From Candidatus Thiodiazotropha sp. CDECU1 (GTDB lineage Bacteria; Pseudomonadota; Gammaproteobacteria; Chromatiales; Chromatiaceae), in the NCBI RefSeq assembly GCF_963455295.1, contig NZ_OY734020.1, positions 1,860,001-1,924,000 on the forward strand: DNA of 64,000 nt. The letters run 5' to 3'. Numbering within the stretch: the first letter of the stretch is position 1; the number at the start of each line of letters is the position of its first letter. The notes beneath the pieces were generated by a model that was not told the origin of the DNA, made no database searches, and worked only from the letters and a program-made list of their open reading frames with translations. A program made the translations under genes and the position numbers. Positions 54,668 to 63,830 of the stretch are shown one piece after another.

Positions 54668-55495
54668 CTATTGGTCTCCCAGCATATCGGAGAGTTCGAC
54701 CGAGCGCTCTCTGGCCCCTTGCAGGGCCTTCTCGAACAGGGTTCGTATCTCACCCTCCTCAAGGATGCCAAGGGCGCGCTCTGTTGTACCGCCGGGAGAA
54801 GTGACTTTTTGTCTTAGGCGTGCAGGTGAATCGCTGCTTTCAAGGGCCATACGGGCTGCACCCAGGGCTGTCTGCAAGGTCAGCAGGCGGGCTGTATCCT
54901 CATCCAGCCCCATCTCTCGGGCGGAGGCCTCTATCGCCTCCATGACAAGAAAGAAATAGGCGGGACCACTGCCTGAGACAGCGGTGACCGCATCCATTTG
55001 AGATTCATTCTCAACCCAACGGGTGAGGCCCACTGCCCGTAATATGCTTTCAGCCTGGTTGCGCTGTATCTCACTCACTCCTGGGCCGGCGTGCATACCC
55101 GTTGCACCGGACTGAATCATGGCCGGGGTGTTCGGCATACTGCGCACCAGTGCCACATCACCGCCCAACCAATTCCGCAGGGTGGACTCCTTGACGCCGG
55201 CGACGATGGATATCACCAGTGGCTGGACCTTTTGTACAGTTGCAGCCAAGTCCTCGGTCACTGCCTTGAGGACTTGCGGTTTAACCGCCAAAACCACCAC
55301 CTCTGCCTGGCTGATGGCGCTGTTATTCTCAGACTGGGTGTTAACGCCGCAGCGTGCAGCCAGTTGGGCCAGCTTGTCAGGGTCGGGATCACTCACCGTG
55401 ATGCGCCCCTTGTCATAACCATCGGCAATCAAGCCGCTTATCAGGCTGGTGGCCATGTTGCCGCCACCGATGAATGTGATGTTATCGTTACTCAT
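54668..55495 (-). CDS. proC: Pyrroline-5-carboxylate reductase
   Basis: 275 aa from ATG 55495. NAD(P)-binding ITFIGGGNMATSLISGL, LAVKPQ region, and VSGSGPAYFFLVMEAI with KVTSPGGTTERAL. Last step of proline synthesis. Middle of the yggS-proC-yggT-yggU run. Confidence 0.96.
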   Translation of the reverse strand: MSNDNITFIGGGNMATSLISGLIADGYDKGRITVSDPDPDKLAQLAARCGVNTQSENNSAISQAEVVVLAVKPQVLKAVTEDLAATVQKVQPLVISIVAGVKESTLRNWLGGDVALVRSMPNTPAMIQSGATGMHAGPGVSEIQRNQAESILRAVGLTRWVENESQMDAVTAVSGSGPAYFFLVMEAIEASAREMGLDEDTARLLTLQTALGAARMALESSDSPARLRQKVTSPGGTTERALGILEEGEIRTLFEKALQGARERSVELSDMLGDQ

Positions 55496-55532
55496 GCCGT
55501 TGCTGTTCACTTTTGTTGATTGGGTGCAGGCT

Positions 55533-56240
55533 TCACTGATTATACTGCCGTGGGCCAAAAATTGCGGTGCCTATTCTGACGATCGTCGCGCCCTCTTCGA
55601 TGGCGGCCTCAAGATCGTCCGACATGCCCATGGATAGGGTATCCAGTGGTATCTGCGCAGACTTAAGTTCGTCGCGTAACAATCTTAACCGCATTAAGGG
55701 GGCGTGTTGAGCCGCATTCCCGGCAGCAGGTGCCGGGATGGTCATCAGCCCCCTGATAGATAGATTGGGGAGTGCGGTATAGGCCTTGAATTGCTCTCTC
55801 AATGCCACTTCGCTGAGACCGTCCTTACTCGATTCACCACTGGTATTGACCTGGAGACAGATATTCAATGGTGGCAGACCCGGGGGACGTTGCTGGCTCA
55901 ATCGCGTGGCATGTTTAAGGCTGGCGACGCTGTGAACCCAGGCGAATTTTTCAGCTATCGGTCGGGTCTTGTTGCTCTGGATGCGGCCGATGAAGTGCCA
56001 TTCCACGCCTTTGTCCCCTAACTGGTCAATTTTCACCAGCGCCTCCTGCAGGTAACTCTCGCCGAAGCGTGTCTGCCCGAGACCCGCCAATAAGGCAATC
56101 TCCTCAGCGCTCCTGGTCTTGCTGACAGCCAGCAGCCGAACGCTGTCTGGTGTACGTTCAGCTGTGGTTTCCGCCTGGTGAATTCGCTTCAACACCAGTT
56201 GATAGCGCTGCTGCAGCCTGTTTCGAGTCTGATCTGTCAC
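55533..56240 (-). CDS. yggS: PLP homeostasis protein (YggS/PLPBP)
   Basis: About 235 aa if translation starts at GTG 56238-56240, close to the family length; an in-frame start further upstream cannot be excluded. It shows RLLAVSKTRSAEEIALLAGLGQTRFGESYLQEAL (PLP lysine), WHFIGRIQSNKT, and SMGMSDDLEAAIEEGATIVRIGTAIFGPR. Single-domain PLP carrier. Divergent from pilT, the usual arrangement. Confidence 0.93.
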   Translation of the reverse strand: MTDQTRNRLQQRYQLVLKRIHQAETTAERTPDSVRLLAVSKTRSAEEIALLAGLGQTRFGESYLQEALVKIDQLGDKGVEWHFIGRIQSNKTRPIAEKFAWVHSVASLKHATRLSQQRPPGLPPLNICLQVNTSGESSKDGLSEVALREQFKAYTALPNLSIRGLMTIPAPAAGNAAQHAPLMRLRLLRDELKSAQIPLDTLSMGMSDDLEAAIEEGATIVRIGTAIFGPRQYNQ

Positions 56241-56526
56241 GCTGGGTACATCAATTAAATTGTGCAATTTGCTTGGTTGTTGGGTTGATCTTTGTAGTAT
56301 CCTGCAAAGTGAGGTCAAGTTGATGCCATTTCAAGTTGAACTGCCTCAGATGCATAGAGTGTTTCCTTAATATTTGACTGCAACACAGCTAAACTTATCC
56401 ATTTTTGGGACGATAGCTATGAAAAGCGCAAATCTATGGATAGGGAATGCCATCATCGCGGAACATCGCTAAAGTGTCTATATTGCGACTCATCATGGGT
56501 CTTTAGAATTTCTAATGGGGGAATGA

Positions 56527-57561
56527 ATGGATATCGCTGAACTTCTGGCCTTCAGTGTCAAGCACAACGCATCAGACTTGCATCTCTCTGCCGGTTTGCC
56601 ACCCATGATTCGTGTGGATGGCGACATCAGACGCATCAATGTCCCCGCTCTTGAACACAAGGTCGTTCACGCCCTTGTGTATGACATCATGAATGATAAA
56701 CAGCGCAAGGACTTCGAGGAGTACCTGGAGAATGACTTCTCCTTCGAGATTCCCGGATTGGCGAGATTTCGTGTCAACGCCTTCAATCAGGCCCGCGGCG
56801 CATCGGCGGTCTTTCGTACCATCCCATCCAAGGTGCTGACCCTGGAAGAGCTCGGCTGTCCCACTACCTTCAAGGAAATCGTGGATGTGCCCCGCGGGCT
56901 GGTGCTGGTGACCGGACCGACCGGCTCCGGTAAGTCCACCACCCTGGCTGCCATGATGGATTACAAGAACGACAATGACTACTCCCATATCCTCACCATC
57001 GAGGATCCGATCGAGTTTGTTCACTCCAGCAAGAAGTGCCTGATCAACCAGCGCGAAGTGCATCGTGACACCTTGGGATTTTCCGAGGCGCTGCGCTCTG
57101 CTTTGCGTGAAGACCCGGATATCATCCTGGTGGGCGAGCTGCGTGATCTGGAAACCATCCGCCTGGCCTTGACCGCCGCCGAAACCGGACATCTGGTATT
57201 CGGTACCCTGCACACCAGTTCGGCGGCCAAGACCATCGACCGGATCATCGATGTCTTTCCGGCGGGAGAGAAGTCGATGGTGCGATCCATGTTGTCCGAA
57301 TCCCTGCGATCCGTGATTGCCCAGACCCTGCTGAAAAAGATTGGTGGTGGTCGAATTGCTGCTTGGGAGATCATGGTTGGCACCCCGGCGATCCGAAACC
57401 TGATCCGTGAGGACAAGGTCGCGCAGATGTATTCCGCGATCCAGACCGGACAGGCAGCGGGGATGCAGACCATGGACCAGGCCCTGAAGGAGTTGGTGCA
57501 GCGTGGTGTGGTAAGCCGTCTTGACGCCAAGGCCAAGGCGCAAAACAAGGATCAGTTCTAA
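56527..57561 (+). CDS. pilT: Type IV pilus twitching ATPase PilT
   Basis: 344 aa: N-terminal DLHLSAGLPPMIRVDGDIR, Walker A GPTGSGKSTTL, Asp-box ILTIEDPIEFVH, His-box GHLVFGTLHTSSAAKTIDRI, and the PilT-specific AIRNLIREDKVAQMYSAIQTG. Retraction motor of type IV pili. Confidence 0.97.
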   Translation: MDIAELLAFSVKHNASDLHLSAGLPPMIRVDGDIRRINVPALEHKVVHALVYDIMNDKQRKDFEEYLENDFSFEIPGLARFRVNAFNQARGASAVFRTIPSKVLTLEELGCPTTFKEIVDVPRGLVLVTGPTGSGKSTTLAAMMDYKNDNDYSHILTIEDPIEFVHSSKKCLINQREVHRDTLGFSEALRSALREDPDIILVGELRDLETIRLALTAAETGHLVFGTLHTSSAAKTIDRIIDVFPAGEKSMVRSMLSESLRSVIAQTLLKKIGGGRIAAWEIMVGTPAIRNLIREDKVAQMYSAIQTGQAAGMQTMDQALKELVQRGVVSRLDAKAKAQNKDQF

Positions 57562-57575
57562 ACTATATTATCTTC

Positions 57576-57595
57576 CAGGTGTATGATGACACCTG
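57576..57595. terminator. Small hairpin after pilT
   Basis: CAGGTGT-ATGATG-ACACCTG, 15 bp after the pilT stop and 90 bp before pilU. Short stem and no T-run; may reduce read-through into pilU. Confidence 0.35.
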
Positions 57596-57684
57596 TTCAG
57601 CCCCGTTTGCGGTTGCTATCTGCTGCCTGAATTAGCGACGTCACATCGCTGCCGGGTTGGAATCTGAATAAAGAGGATAAGATT

Positions 57685-58809
57685 ATGGATTTGAACGCAC
57701 TTCTATCCGTGGTGGTGAAAAACAAGGCGTCCGATCTGTTCGTAACCGCTGGGCGAGAGCCCTCCATAAAGGTGGATGGAAAGATCCATCCCATCAATAA
57801 GACCCCTTTGACACCCAGGCAGACCAAGGAGATGGTCTATAGCATCATGACCGATGCACAACAGAAGGAGTTCGACGAAACCAAAGAGTGCAATTTCGCC
57901 ATCAGTGTCAAAAGATTGGGCCGCTTCCGGGTCAGCAGTTTTTATCAGCGCGATACTGTAGGTATGGTACTACGCCGCATTGAAAACAAGATACCTACCC
58001 TGGAATCACTCTATCTACCCCCCATTCTGCAGGATCTCTCCATGGTCAAACGCGGCCTGGTGATCTTCGTGGGCGCTACCGGAACCGGTAAATCCACCTC
58101 ACTGGCGGCCATGATCGGCTATCGCAACACCAGGGGCGATGGTCATATTGTCAGTATCGAAGACCCCATTGAGTACATGCACGATCACAACCAGTGCATC
58201 ATTACGCAGCGTGAAGTGGGTATAGACACCGAGTCATATGAAGTGGCGCTCAAGAACACTCTGCGCCAGGCGCCGGACGTTATTCTGATTGGTGAAATAC
58301 GTACCCGAAAGACCATGGAGCATGCCATTGCCTTTGCCGAAACCGGTCATCTATGCCTCTCGACCCTGCATGCCAACAACGCCAATCAGGCACTTGATCG
58401 TGTTATCCACTTCTTTCCGGAGGATGCCAGGGAGCAGATCTTTATGGATCTATCACTGAATCTGAAGGCCATAGTGGCTCAGCAACTGATCCCGAAAGTG
58501 GACGGCAACGGCCGGCGTGCCGCTGTCGAGGTGATGTTGAATACCCCCTTGGCCGCAGAGCTGATTCGCAAAGGTGAAATCCATAAGCTCAAAGAGTTGA
58601 TGAAGCGTTCAACGGAACACGGCATGATCACTTTTGACCAGCATCTCTTCCAGCTTTATGAAGAGGGTGTCATCAGCTATGAGAATGCCCTGGCCCATGC
58701 CGATTCGACCAACGATGTACGCCTGATGATAAAACTTGGTGCGGCCCATACCAGCGACTCCCTGATCGATGAGCTGGATGGGATTACCCTGTCGGATGGT
58801 AAGCACTGA
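57685..58809 (+). CDS. pilU: Type IV pilus ATPase PilU
   Basis: 374 aa: SDLFVTAGREPSIKVDGKI, Walker A GATGTGKSTSL, IVSIEDPIEYMHDHN, GHLCLSTLHANNANQALDR. PilU is the PilT-dependent second retraction motor. The longer C-terminal tail (VRLMIKLGAAHTSDSL) separates it from PilT. Confidence 0.95.
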   Translation: MDLNALLSVVVKNKASDLFVTAGREPSIKVDGKIHPINKTPLTPRQTKEMVYSIMTDAQQKEFDETKECNFAISVKRLGRFRVSSFYQRDTVGMVLRRIENKIPTLESLYLPPILQDLSMVKRGLVIFVGATGTGKSTSLAAMIGYRNTRGDGHIVSIEDPIEYMHDHNQCIITQREVGIDTESYEVALKNTLRQAPDVILIGEIRTRKTMEHAIAFAETGHLCLSTLHANNANQALDRVIHFFPEDAREQIFMDLSLNLKAIVAQQLIPKVDGNGRRAAVEVMLNTPLAAELIRKGEIHKLKELMKRSTEHGMITFDQHLFQLYEEGVISYENALAHADSTNDVRLMIKLGAAHTSDSLIDELDGITLSDGKH

Positions 58810-58820
58810 TCACAGACCTG

Positions 58821-58848
58821 GGTTGGGTGCTATGAACCGCACCCAACC
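58821..58848. terminator. Hairpin at the pilU/58855 convergent junction
   Basis: A perfect 10-bp stem GGTTGGGTGC / GCACCCAACC with an 8-nt loop, 11 bp after pilU and 6 bp before the end of the convergent gene. Likely serves both transcripts; its sequence recalls the REP-like family. Confidence 0.6.
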
Positions 58849-58854
58849 TACAAT

Positions 58855-59319
58855 TTACTGTGGCAGCCCTTCCAGATAGCGCTCAGCCATCTGATATTGG
58901 TTCTCCGACTCATTTGCAGCCGCACCGTCATCGATCAGAATCATTTCGCAATTTTTCGCCATGCGGGCCTGCATAGCGGCCTTCCAAGCCCCCCGCGCAC
59001 CGGTCTGGTCATCGCTGGAGAGTGCGGCCGCCGCGGCCGCAGCGACAAAATGCTCGGCCTGTGCCGCCCAATCGGCATCGCTACCGCAAGCGGTATAGGT
59101 CTGCGTTGCAAAGGCCTTCACGGTTTTGTAGGTCTCCTCCAGCTCAGCCAGGGAAATATCCGGATTACTAGCCGCGTCGATGGCGCGATTGATACGTGGG
59201 TCTTGACTCAAATGACCCACATTGGCAACAAACTGACCACCCAGGGCGCGCTGCTCGGCAGGTGACAGCCCGCTGATCGCTGCTCGTAGATCATGGTCAT
59301 TGGTGATGTTCTGAGGCAT
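58855..59319 (-). CDS. Hypothetical protein, Ala-rich
   Basis: 154 aa, helical, Ala-rich (AAAAAAAALSSDD in the middle), two Cys. Strong purine-rich site AGGAGGGA lies about 8 nt upstream of the ATG. No family recognised; cytoplasmic by composition. Confidence 0.6.
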   Translation of the reverse strand: MPQNITNDHDLRAAISGLSPAEQRALGGQFVANVGHLSQDPRINRAIDAASNPDISLAELEETYKTVKAFATQTYTACGSDADWAAQAEHFVAAAAAAALSSDDQTGARGAWKAAMQARMAKNCEMILIDDGAAANESENQYQMAERYLEGLPQ

Positions 59320-59486
59320 GAGAGATCCCTCCTGAGAAACGCTCGATCACAGATAGGAGCTATCTGATTAACTATCATAGAATTGCCGTGGAGCAGGGGT
59401 GATGATCTGGATCAGTTAATTAGCATATTCTGCTAATAGATCGGTCCGCACATTAAATCCGATGATCCAAGAGGCGATTTGTCCGC

Positions 59487-60062
59487 CTATTCCAGCAGAG
59501 AGAGCATTTCAGAAAATTGCTTCTCCCTGGCCCAATCCACGGCCCGCTTTCCGGAAAAGTCCTTGATATTCCGATCAACCGGGTGTGACACCAGTCGTTC
59601 CACGGCCGCCCTATGACCCCGTTTCGCTGCCCAGATCAAGGCAGTCCAGCCATTGGTTTTCTCCACCAGGTCGATATCGGCCCCAGCCTCCATCAGAAGA
59701 TCGATGACATGGGGATGATTGTTCGATGCGGCCAGCATCAGAGATGTGTAACCCCCTTTGTCCTTCTGGTTGACGTCAGCACCGGCCAGAATAAGACGCT
59801 TGACCGCCTCGCTATGGCCATTCAATGCGGCCTTCATCAGGGGGGTCCAGAAACAGGCATCCTTGACATCGATGACTGCACCATCCCCCTCGATCAGCCT
59901 GGTGAGGGTAGGGAGGTCGCCATTCTCTGCAGCAATCAGCAACGCCGGGGGCTCATCAACGAGGGTTTGTTGTGGTGTATCGCTGCCACAACCATGCCAG
60001 ATCGGTGAGAGGAGCAGGAATAAGCCGTACAGGGAATTGGCAGAGGGGCGAATGAATCTCAT
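59487..60062 (-). CDS. Ankyrin-repeat protein, probably exported
   Basis: About 191 aa from the ATG at 60062 (16 extra codons upstream are possible). The start RPSANSLYGLFLLLSPIWHGCGSD looks like a signal peptide with a Cys that could be a lipobox. Three to four ankyrin repeats follow: FWTPLMKAALNGHSEAVKRLILAGADVN, GYTSLMLAASNNHPHVIDLLMEAGADI, GWTALIWAAKRGHRAAVERLV. Ankyrin repeats bind proteins; the partner is unknown. Confidence 0.75.
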   Translation of the reverse strand: MRFIRPSANSLYGLFLLLSPIWHGCGSDTPQQTLVDEPPALLIAAENGDLPTLTRLIEGDGAVIDVKDACFWTPLMKAALNGHSEAVKRLILAGADVNQKDKGGYTSLMLAASNNHPHVIDLLMEAGADIDLVEKTNGWTALIWAAKRGHRAAVERLVSHPVDRNIKDFSGKRAVDWAREKQFSEMLSLLE

Positions 60063-60117
60063 CCCATCTATTGTCACCAGCACTGCGAGGGGCTCAATGC
60101 GGATTCGCAATCAGCGA

Positions 60118-60453
60118 CTATTTCTCCGGTCGCTTCTTGGGATCGAACAGGTGATTGGGAAAAGGGGTGATATTCGAGTCGGAATCTATCTCTATGATTT
60201 TGCCGGGGCCATGCTCGTTCTTCTCCACCTCATCGATGCGAATCACCGCATGGATGGGTATACGTGTGCGGTGGACACCGGAGAACTCCTGTTTCAACTT
60301 CTCGGCGGAAGGATCCACGACTACCGTACTGGTCTCCTGAAAGATCAGGTCCTCAATTTCCACAAAACCGTAGAGTTCACCTTGCTGTACAGTTTTGGCG
60401 AAGATTTCGTAGACCTTTCCCTGGTTCAAGAAAACGACTTTAAATATACGCAT
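60118..60453 (-). CDS. DUF1820 protein
   Basis: 111 aa: MRIFKVVFLNQGKVYEIFAKTVQQGELYGFVEIEDLIF...LKQEFSGVHRTRIPIHAVIRIDEVEK. The whole length matches the DUF1820 pattern of gammaproteobacteria, function unknown. Directly upstream of the ankyrin gene with a short gap, same strand. Confidence 0.88.
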   Translation of the reverse strand: MRIFKVVFLNQGKVYEIFAKTVQQGELYGFVEIEDLIFQETSTVVVDPSAEKLKQEFSGVHRTRIPIHAVIRIDEVEKNEHGPGKIIEIDSDSNITPFPNHLFDPKKRPEK

Positions 60454-60725
60454 GACTGACTCTACATATCAGGATCTACCCTATTAATATACATTAGGTT
60501 TGAACGAAGGGTTAAAAGAGTCAGTTATCGGAAGCCACTATTAGTTGTGCTCAGAGCAGGATCGCTTTAGGGGCATTGTCGTGGCTGCACCCCTGTAAGC
60601 GGCTTCCCTTGTTGGGCATCAACACCTACCGGATTTGAATAATGTCCCACTGAATGTATTATAGAGATATAAATTCAGCTTATGACTAAGGCCCCATTAG
60701 GTAGAAGGAGGGCGCCAAGGGTGAA

Positions 60726-61520
60726 TTGACCGTGATAACAGAAATAGTACTGCAGATAGCATCAGCGCCGGGCATACAACTGAGAGTCGTCAAACGCCTG
60801 AAGTCATTGGGCCTGGCGTGTACCCAAAGAACCCTGAAAAATACCCCATTCGTCGATACCCGATACCTGGTGCTCGAGCTGGATGGTCCTGACATGCCCA
60901 AACAGGAGATCATCGACCAGCTCAGAGGGGTGCATGGAATTCTCTCGGTTGACAAGTTGGATCAGAAGGGCGTCGCCTCTGTCCATGTCACCGATGAACA
61001 AAAGAGTGAGCCTGAGCATCAGCAGACAATTGCCCCGGAAGTGGGGGATCAAGAGATACGTGACCGTATGCTCGTCTTCTCCCTGTTGAGCCGCTATCCC
61101 AATGTGGGTGGTCGGCTTTACGAAATCTTGAGTACCATACCCCAGGATGAGCGCCTGTCCAGGGCCAGGCAGCTTGGACACAGCTTCGGACTGCACCTGT
61201 TTAAACAGGAAAAACTTTCTTCCCCAATAGAAGACCTGCCTGAGGCCCTCAGCCAATTGATCTTGCCGGCGATATCACCCATGGCTGAGGCGCATCTGCA
61301 GAATAATGTGCTCGCGATCACTGCATCGAAAATCAACGTCAGACCGAAGAAACCCCAGAAGCACGCCTGCCAATTTCTGCTTGGTACCTTGAAAGGCCTG
61401 CTTAGCACTGCTCTGCCAGGGAAACACCATATTGAGAAGCTCTGTTGTGCGGCGGAAGATGCGGATGACTGCAGATTTCAATTTCAATACAAGAACAGAA
61501 ACGAGAAGGTCACTCGATAG
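60726..61520 (+). CDS. ACT-like plus V4R-like hypothetical protein
   Basis: 264 aa; TTG 60726 or GTG 60732 start, with AAGG just upstream. Residues 1-85 resemble an ACT-type ligand domain (ITEIVLQIASAPGIQLRVVKRLKSLGLACTQRTL...HGILSVDKLD). Residues about 120-255 end in the KLCCAAEDADDCRFQFQY pattern of V4R/heme-NO-like domains. The V4R call rests on the closing Cys/Gly motif and is moderate. It could be a small-molecule sensor. No operon partner. Confidence 0.5.
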   Translation: MTVITEIVLQIASAPGIQLRVVKRLKSLGLACTQRTLKNTPFVDTRYLVLELDGPDMPKQEIIDQLRGVHGILSVDKLDQKGVASVHVTDEQKSEPEHQQTIAPEVGDQEIRDRMLVFSLLSRYPNVGGRLYEILSTIPQDERLSRARQLGHSFGLHLFKQEKLSSPIEDLPEALSQLILPAISPMAEAHLQNNVLAITASKINVRPKKPQKHACQFLLGTLKGLLSTALPGKHHIEKLCCAAEDADDCRFQFQYKNRNEKVTR

Positions 61521-61664
61521 CAGAAATTTTAGGCCACAAAGTCCATAACAGACTGTGTCTCATGGTGCGTGACAATGGGGACTAACTTTTTATCGGTATA
61601 TTGAAACTTGGATCCTGCGGTTGCTGTCCATTTACTGACGAGTTAACCGGGGAGTGTTCACTCT

Positions 61665-62138
61665 ATGCGCCTTTTCTCTCTGATGTTGCTGCTTTCCCTA
61701 TCCGGTTTGGCCCTGGCCGATGCCCAGGTGGATCGTCTGCTTGAGGCCGATGAAGAACCTGCCGGTGTGGTCTTCGAGATCATAGAGGATGACGACGATG
61801 CCCTGGGCTGGGCCCTGCCCAAGATCGCTGAGTTAAGCGCTCGATTGCGCAAACGTTTTCCTGAGCTGCCGATTGCCGTGGTGACCCATGGGCGTGAACA
61901 GTTCGGTCTGTTGGCTGATGAGGCAGATGGCCTTTTGGCGCCAATCCATGACCAGGCGCAGCAGCTGAGAGATGAAGAGATCGATCTGCATGTGTGTGGC
62001 GTGCATGCCGGATGGGATGGTTACACACCCGAGGATTTCCCGGCTTATGTGGATGTTTCCCCTTCGGGTCCGGCGCAGATCCACGACTACCAAAATCTCG
62101 GTTTCGTGTTGATCGTATTGCAGGGTCCGGATTATTAA
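61665..62138 (+). CDS. Exported DsrE-like protein
   Basis: 157 aa. Signal peptide 1-18 (cleavage after ALA), then a DsrE/F-type alpha/beta fold: VVFEIIEDDDDALGWALPKIAELSARLRKRFPELPIAVVTHG, and a single-Cys loop LHVCGVHAGWDGY. DsrE-like proteins move sulfur in sulfur oxidisers; an exported form with one Cys suggests a periplasmic sulfur or redox role. Inference. Confidence 0.6.
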   Translation: MRLFSLMLLLSLSGLALADAQVDRLLEADEEPAGVVFEIIEDDDDALGWALPKIAELSARLRKRFPELPIAVVTHGREQFGLLADEADGLLAPIHDQAQQLRDEEIDLHVCGVHAGWDGYTPEDFPAYVDVSPSGPAQIHDYQNLGFVLIVLQGPDY

Positions 62139-62244
62139 CGTTGGATATAGGATTAGTGTGGGAATTCTGTGATACCCACTGTAATCTCAGATTAATCGGC
62201 TGCTTGAGTATTTAATAATTTATCGGTGTCTCGTATTCTTCTCA

Positions 62245-62859
62245 TCAGTAGTCATATCGCGCCTCGACTCGCTCTAAATCGTCACGATCTTCCAGTACCT
62301 GATCTTCCAACACTGACAACTCGTACTCCGTATCTGCCAGCTCTGCATTGAGGTCTTTAATCTCAGCCAGCAGCGCCTTCCGTTTTTTGCGGCTGATACC
62401 ATCACGTATCAATTCAGCTTCCGCATCCTCAATCTGGCTGTTCAGATCATCCAGAATATTCTGCTGTTGTTTCAGCTTACGTTCGCTGTTTCGCAGTTGG
62501 GATTTGGCCTTGTGTACCTTAAGGCCATCAGACCAGGCTTGTTCAAACTCCCTGGCCAAAGGCGCTTTACAGACCCTGTTGAGCTTTTTACCGGATTTGC
62601 CCAGTGCATAACCCTTACTGGGAATGCAATATTCCTCAAGACCTGCCAGACGACCCTGCTCATAGCGATTCATGTCCGGCGTAATGCCATACTCTGAACA
62701 GGCCTTTCGATGATTACTTAAATGGGAGAGTGCATGACCCTTTGCTCCATCCTCATAACCAATGGCTTGCCAATCGGCCACCATGCACTCATCTTTGCCC
62801 ATGGAGGCACAACCTGATAGTGCAAAAATCGTTGCAGCAACAAAAAAATATCGAATCAT
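62245..62859 (-). CDS. DUF2799 lipoprotein
   Basis: 204 aa. Lipobox FALSGCAS at residues 12-19 gives Cys17 as the lipidated residue. DUF2799 signature ECMVADWQAIGYEDGAKGH and RYEQGRLAGLEEYC. A long coiled coil fills residues 115-195. Outer-membrane or periplasmic anchoring inferred. Confidence 0.85.
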   Translation of the reverse strand: MIRYFFVAATIFALSGCASMGKDECMVADWQAIGYEDGAKGHALSHLSNHRKACSEYGITPDMNRYEQGRLAGLEEYCIPSKGYALGKSGKKLNRVCKAPLAREFEQAWSDGLKVHKAKSQLRNSERKLKQQQNILDDLNSQIEDAEAELIRDGISRKKRKALLAEIKDLNAELADTEYELSVLEDQVLEDRDDLERVEARYDY

Positions 62860-63003
62860 ATCTATTCCGGATTTAATCTGATTGAGTATAGTATTGACAG
62901 TTGTAATGATGCTGTATTCTCCCAGATTAATATGTCGGCAGACTCAATACACGCTTGAATCAGCTGCTAATTCATAGATGTCGCTGGTTTTTTATTTGTT
63001 ACA

Positions 63004-63103
63004 GTCGTAATCGACGACTAAGAGGGGATTTGCCTAGACAGCAGGGAAGCTGAGTCTGGCACATATTTTAAAAAACCCATCCTAAATATTGGATGGGTTT
63101 TTT
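63004..63103 (+). ncRNA. Candidate small RNA with its own terminator
   Basis: In a gene-free stretch, GTCG-TAAT-CGAC (63004-63015) is followed by a bulged hairpin (63032-63060; GCC, AGAC, AGC arms with loop AGGGAA) and then a strong terminator at 63070-63103. No open frame covers it. Start point and promoter were not determined. Confidence 0.45.
63070..63103 (+). terminator. Rho-independent terminator
   Basis: AAAAAACCCATCC (63070-63082), an 8-nt loop, and GGATGGGTTTTTT (63091-63103): a perfect 13-bp arm with the T-run built in. Works in either direction; more than 200 bp from the DUF2799 start, so it most likely ends a plus-strand transcript in this gap. Confidence 0.8.
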
Positions 63104-63830
63104 ATGTTGGAAACTATGACGGGCTTAGCAATCGATGTGCTGGTACTTGTCCTGATTGGGAATCGTTTCGGCACAGACAACATCGGTGGGCTATACAGTG
63201 GTGATAGGGGGTGGCATCCAAGCTCACCAGGGTAATACGCACACGTATTGTCGCAGCCAACCGGGAAACCTATCCAGAATTACGCATTAGATGCGATTTG
63301 GATGGGTGTCTCAGGTACTGCCGCTCATCCAGAGGTTCTATTAGTTGCTGCTACGTACAGCGTCAAAATCGTCAGCAATCAACAGATTGGTCAGAAAAAA
63401 CGCTTTTGCGCGGGTCTTTTTCTGACGTTGCATCTTCTCTATCTGAATGGGGCATTCATGTGGCTGCCAGTCGCAGGCCGTCCCACTGATAACCAGGTGG
63501 GGGCACTCCTGGCAGGTTTTCGATTTGTAGAGGCCGGTCATTTTGGTCGTCTCGGGTATGTTGCAAGGTTACAACTAAAAAAATAGCATAATTACAAAGA
63601 ATTACAAATCAATTCTCTGTTTTTTTGTAAAAATGTGACAAATTACCAAAGTGTATTATAAAAACTACTTCTGGGTTCGGACCTGCAGTTGATAAGCCAC
63701 TGATAAATCGAGCCGCCCAGGTGCAGATTCAAAACAAAAACCATGATGGGAAGACGACGATAGGTGTCTCGTGGATATGCAATTGTCAAATCAATTGTAG
63801 ATTCCCTGACCCCCACCCGGAGCCCCGCCA
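63104..63830. other. Gap with no confident gene
   Basis: About 700 bp between the terminator and the MFS gene. Apart from the possible small protein at 63341-63541 I see no gene with good codon pattern. 63560-63660 is very AT-rich (several T/A runs) and may contain promoters for either direction. Confidence 0.5.
63341..63541 (-). CDS. Possible small Cys-rich protein
   Basis: 66 aa: four Cys in the pattern C-x2-C, then two further single Cys around GTACDWQPHECPIQIEKM, followed by a basic helix. Looks like a small metal-binding or regulatory protein, but the ribosome-binding site is weak. AT-rich sequence suitable for a promoter lies just upstream. Low confidence. Confidence 0.4.
   Translation of the reverse strand: MTGLYKSKTCQECPHLVISGTACDWQPHECPIQIEKMQRQKKTRAKAFFLTNLLIADDFDAVRSSN

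Noticed and set aside
56572-57543. 323-codon minus-strand frame across pilT
   Set aside because: Shadow of pilT: composition dominated by Gly, His and Gln, no domain, and pilT itself is unmistakable.
63248-63586. 112-codon plus-strand frame in the gap before the MFS gene
   Set aside because: No domain, no ribosome-binding site and unconvincing composition; it overlaps the somewhat better small minus-strand frame.
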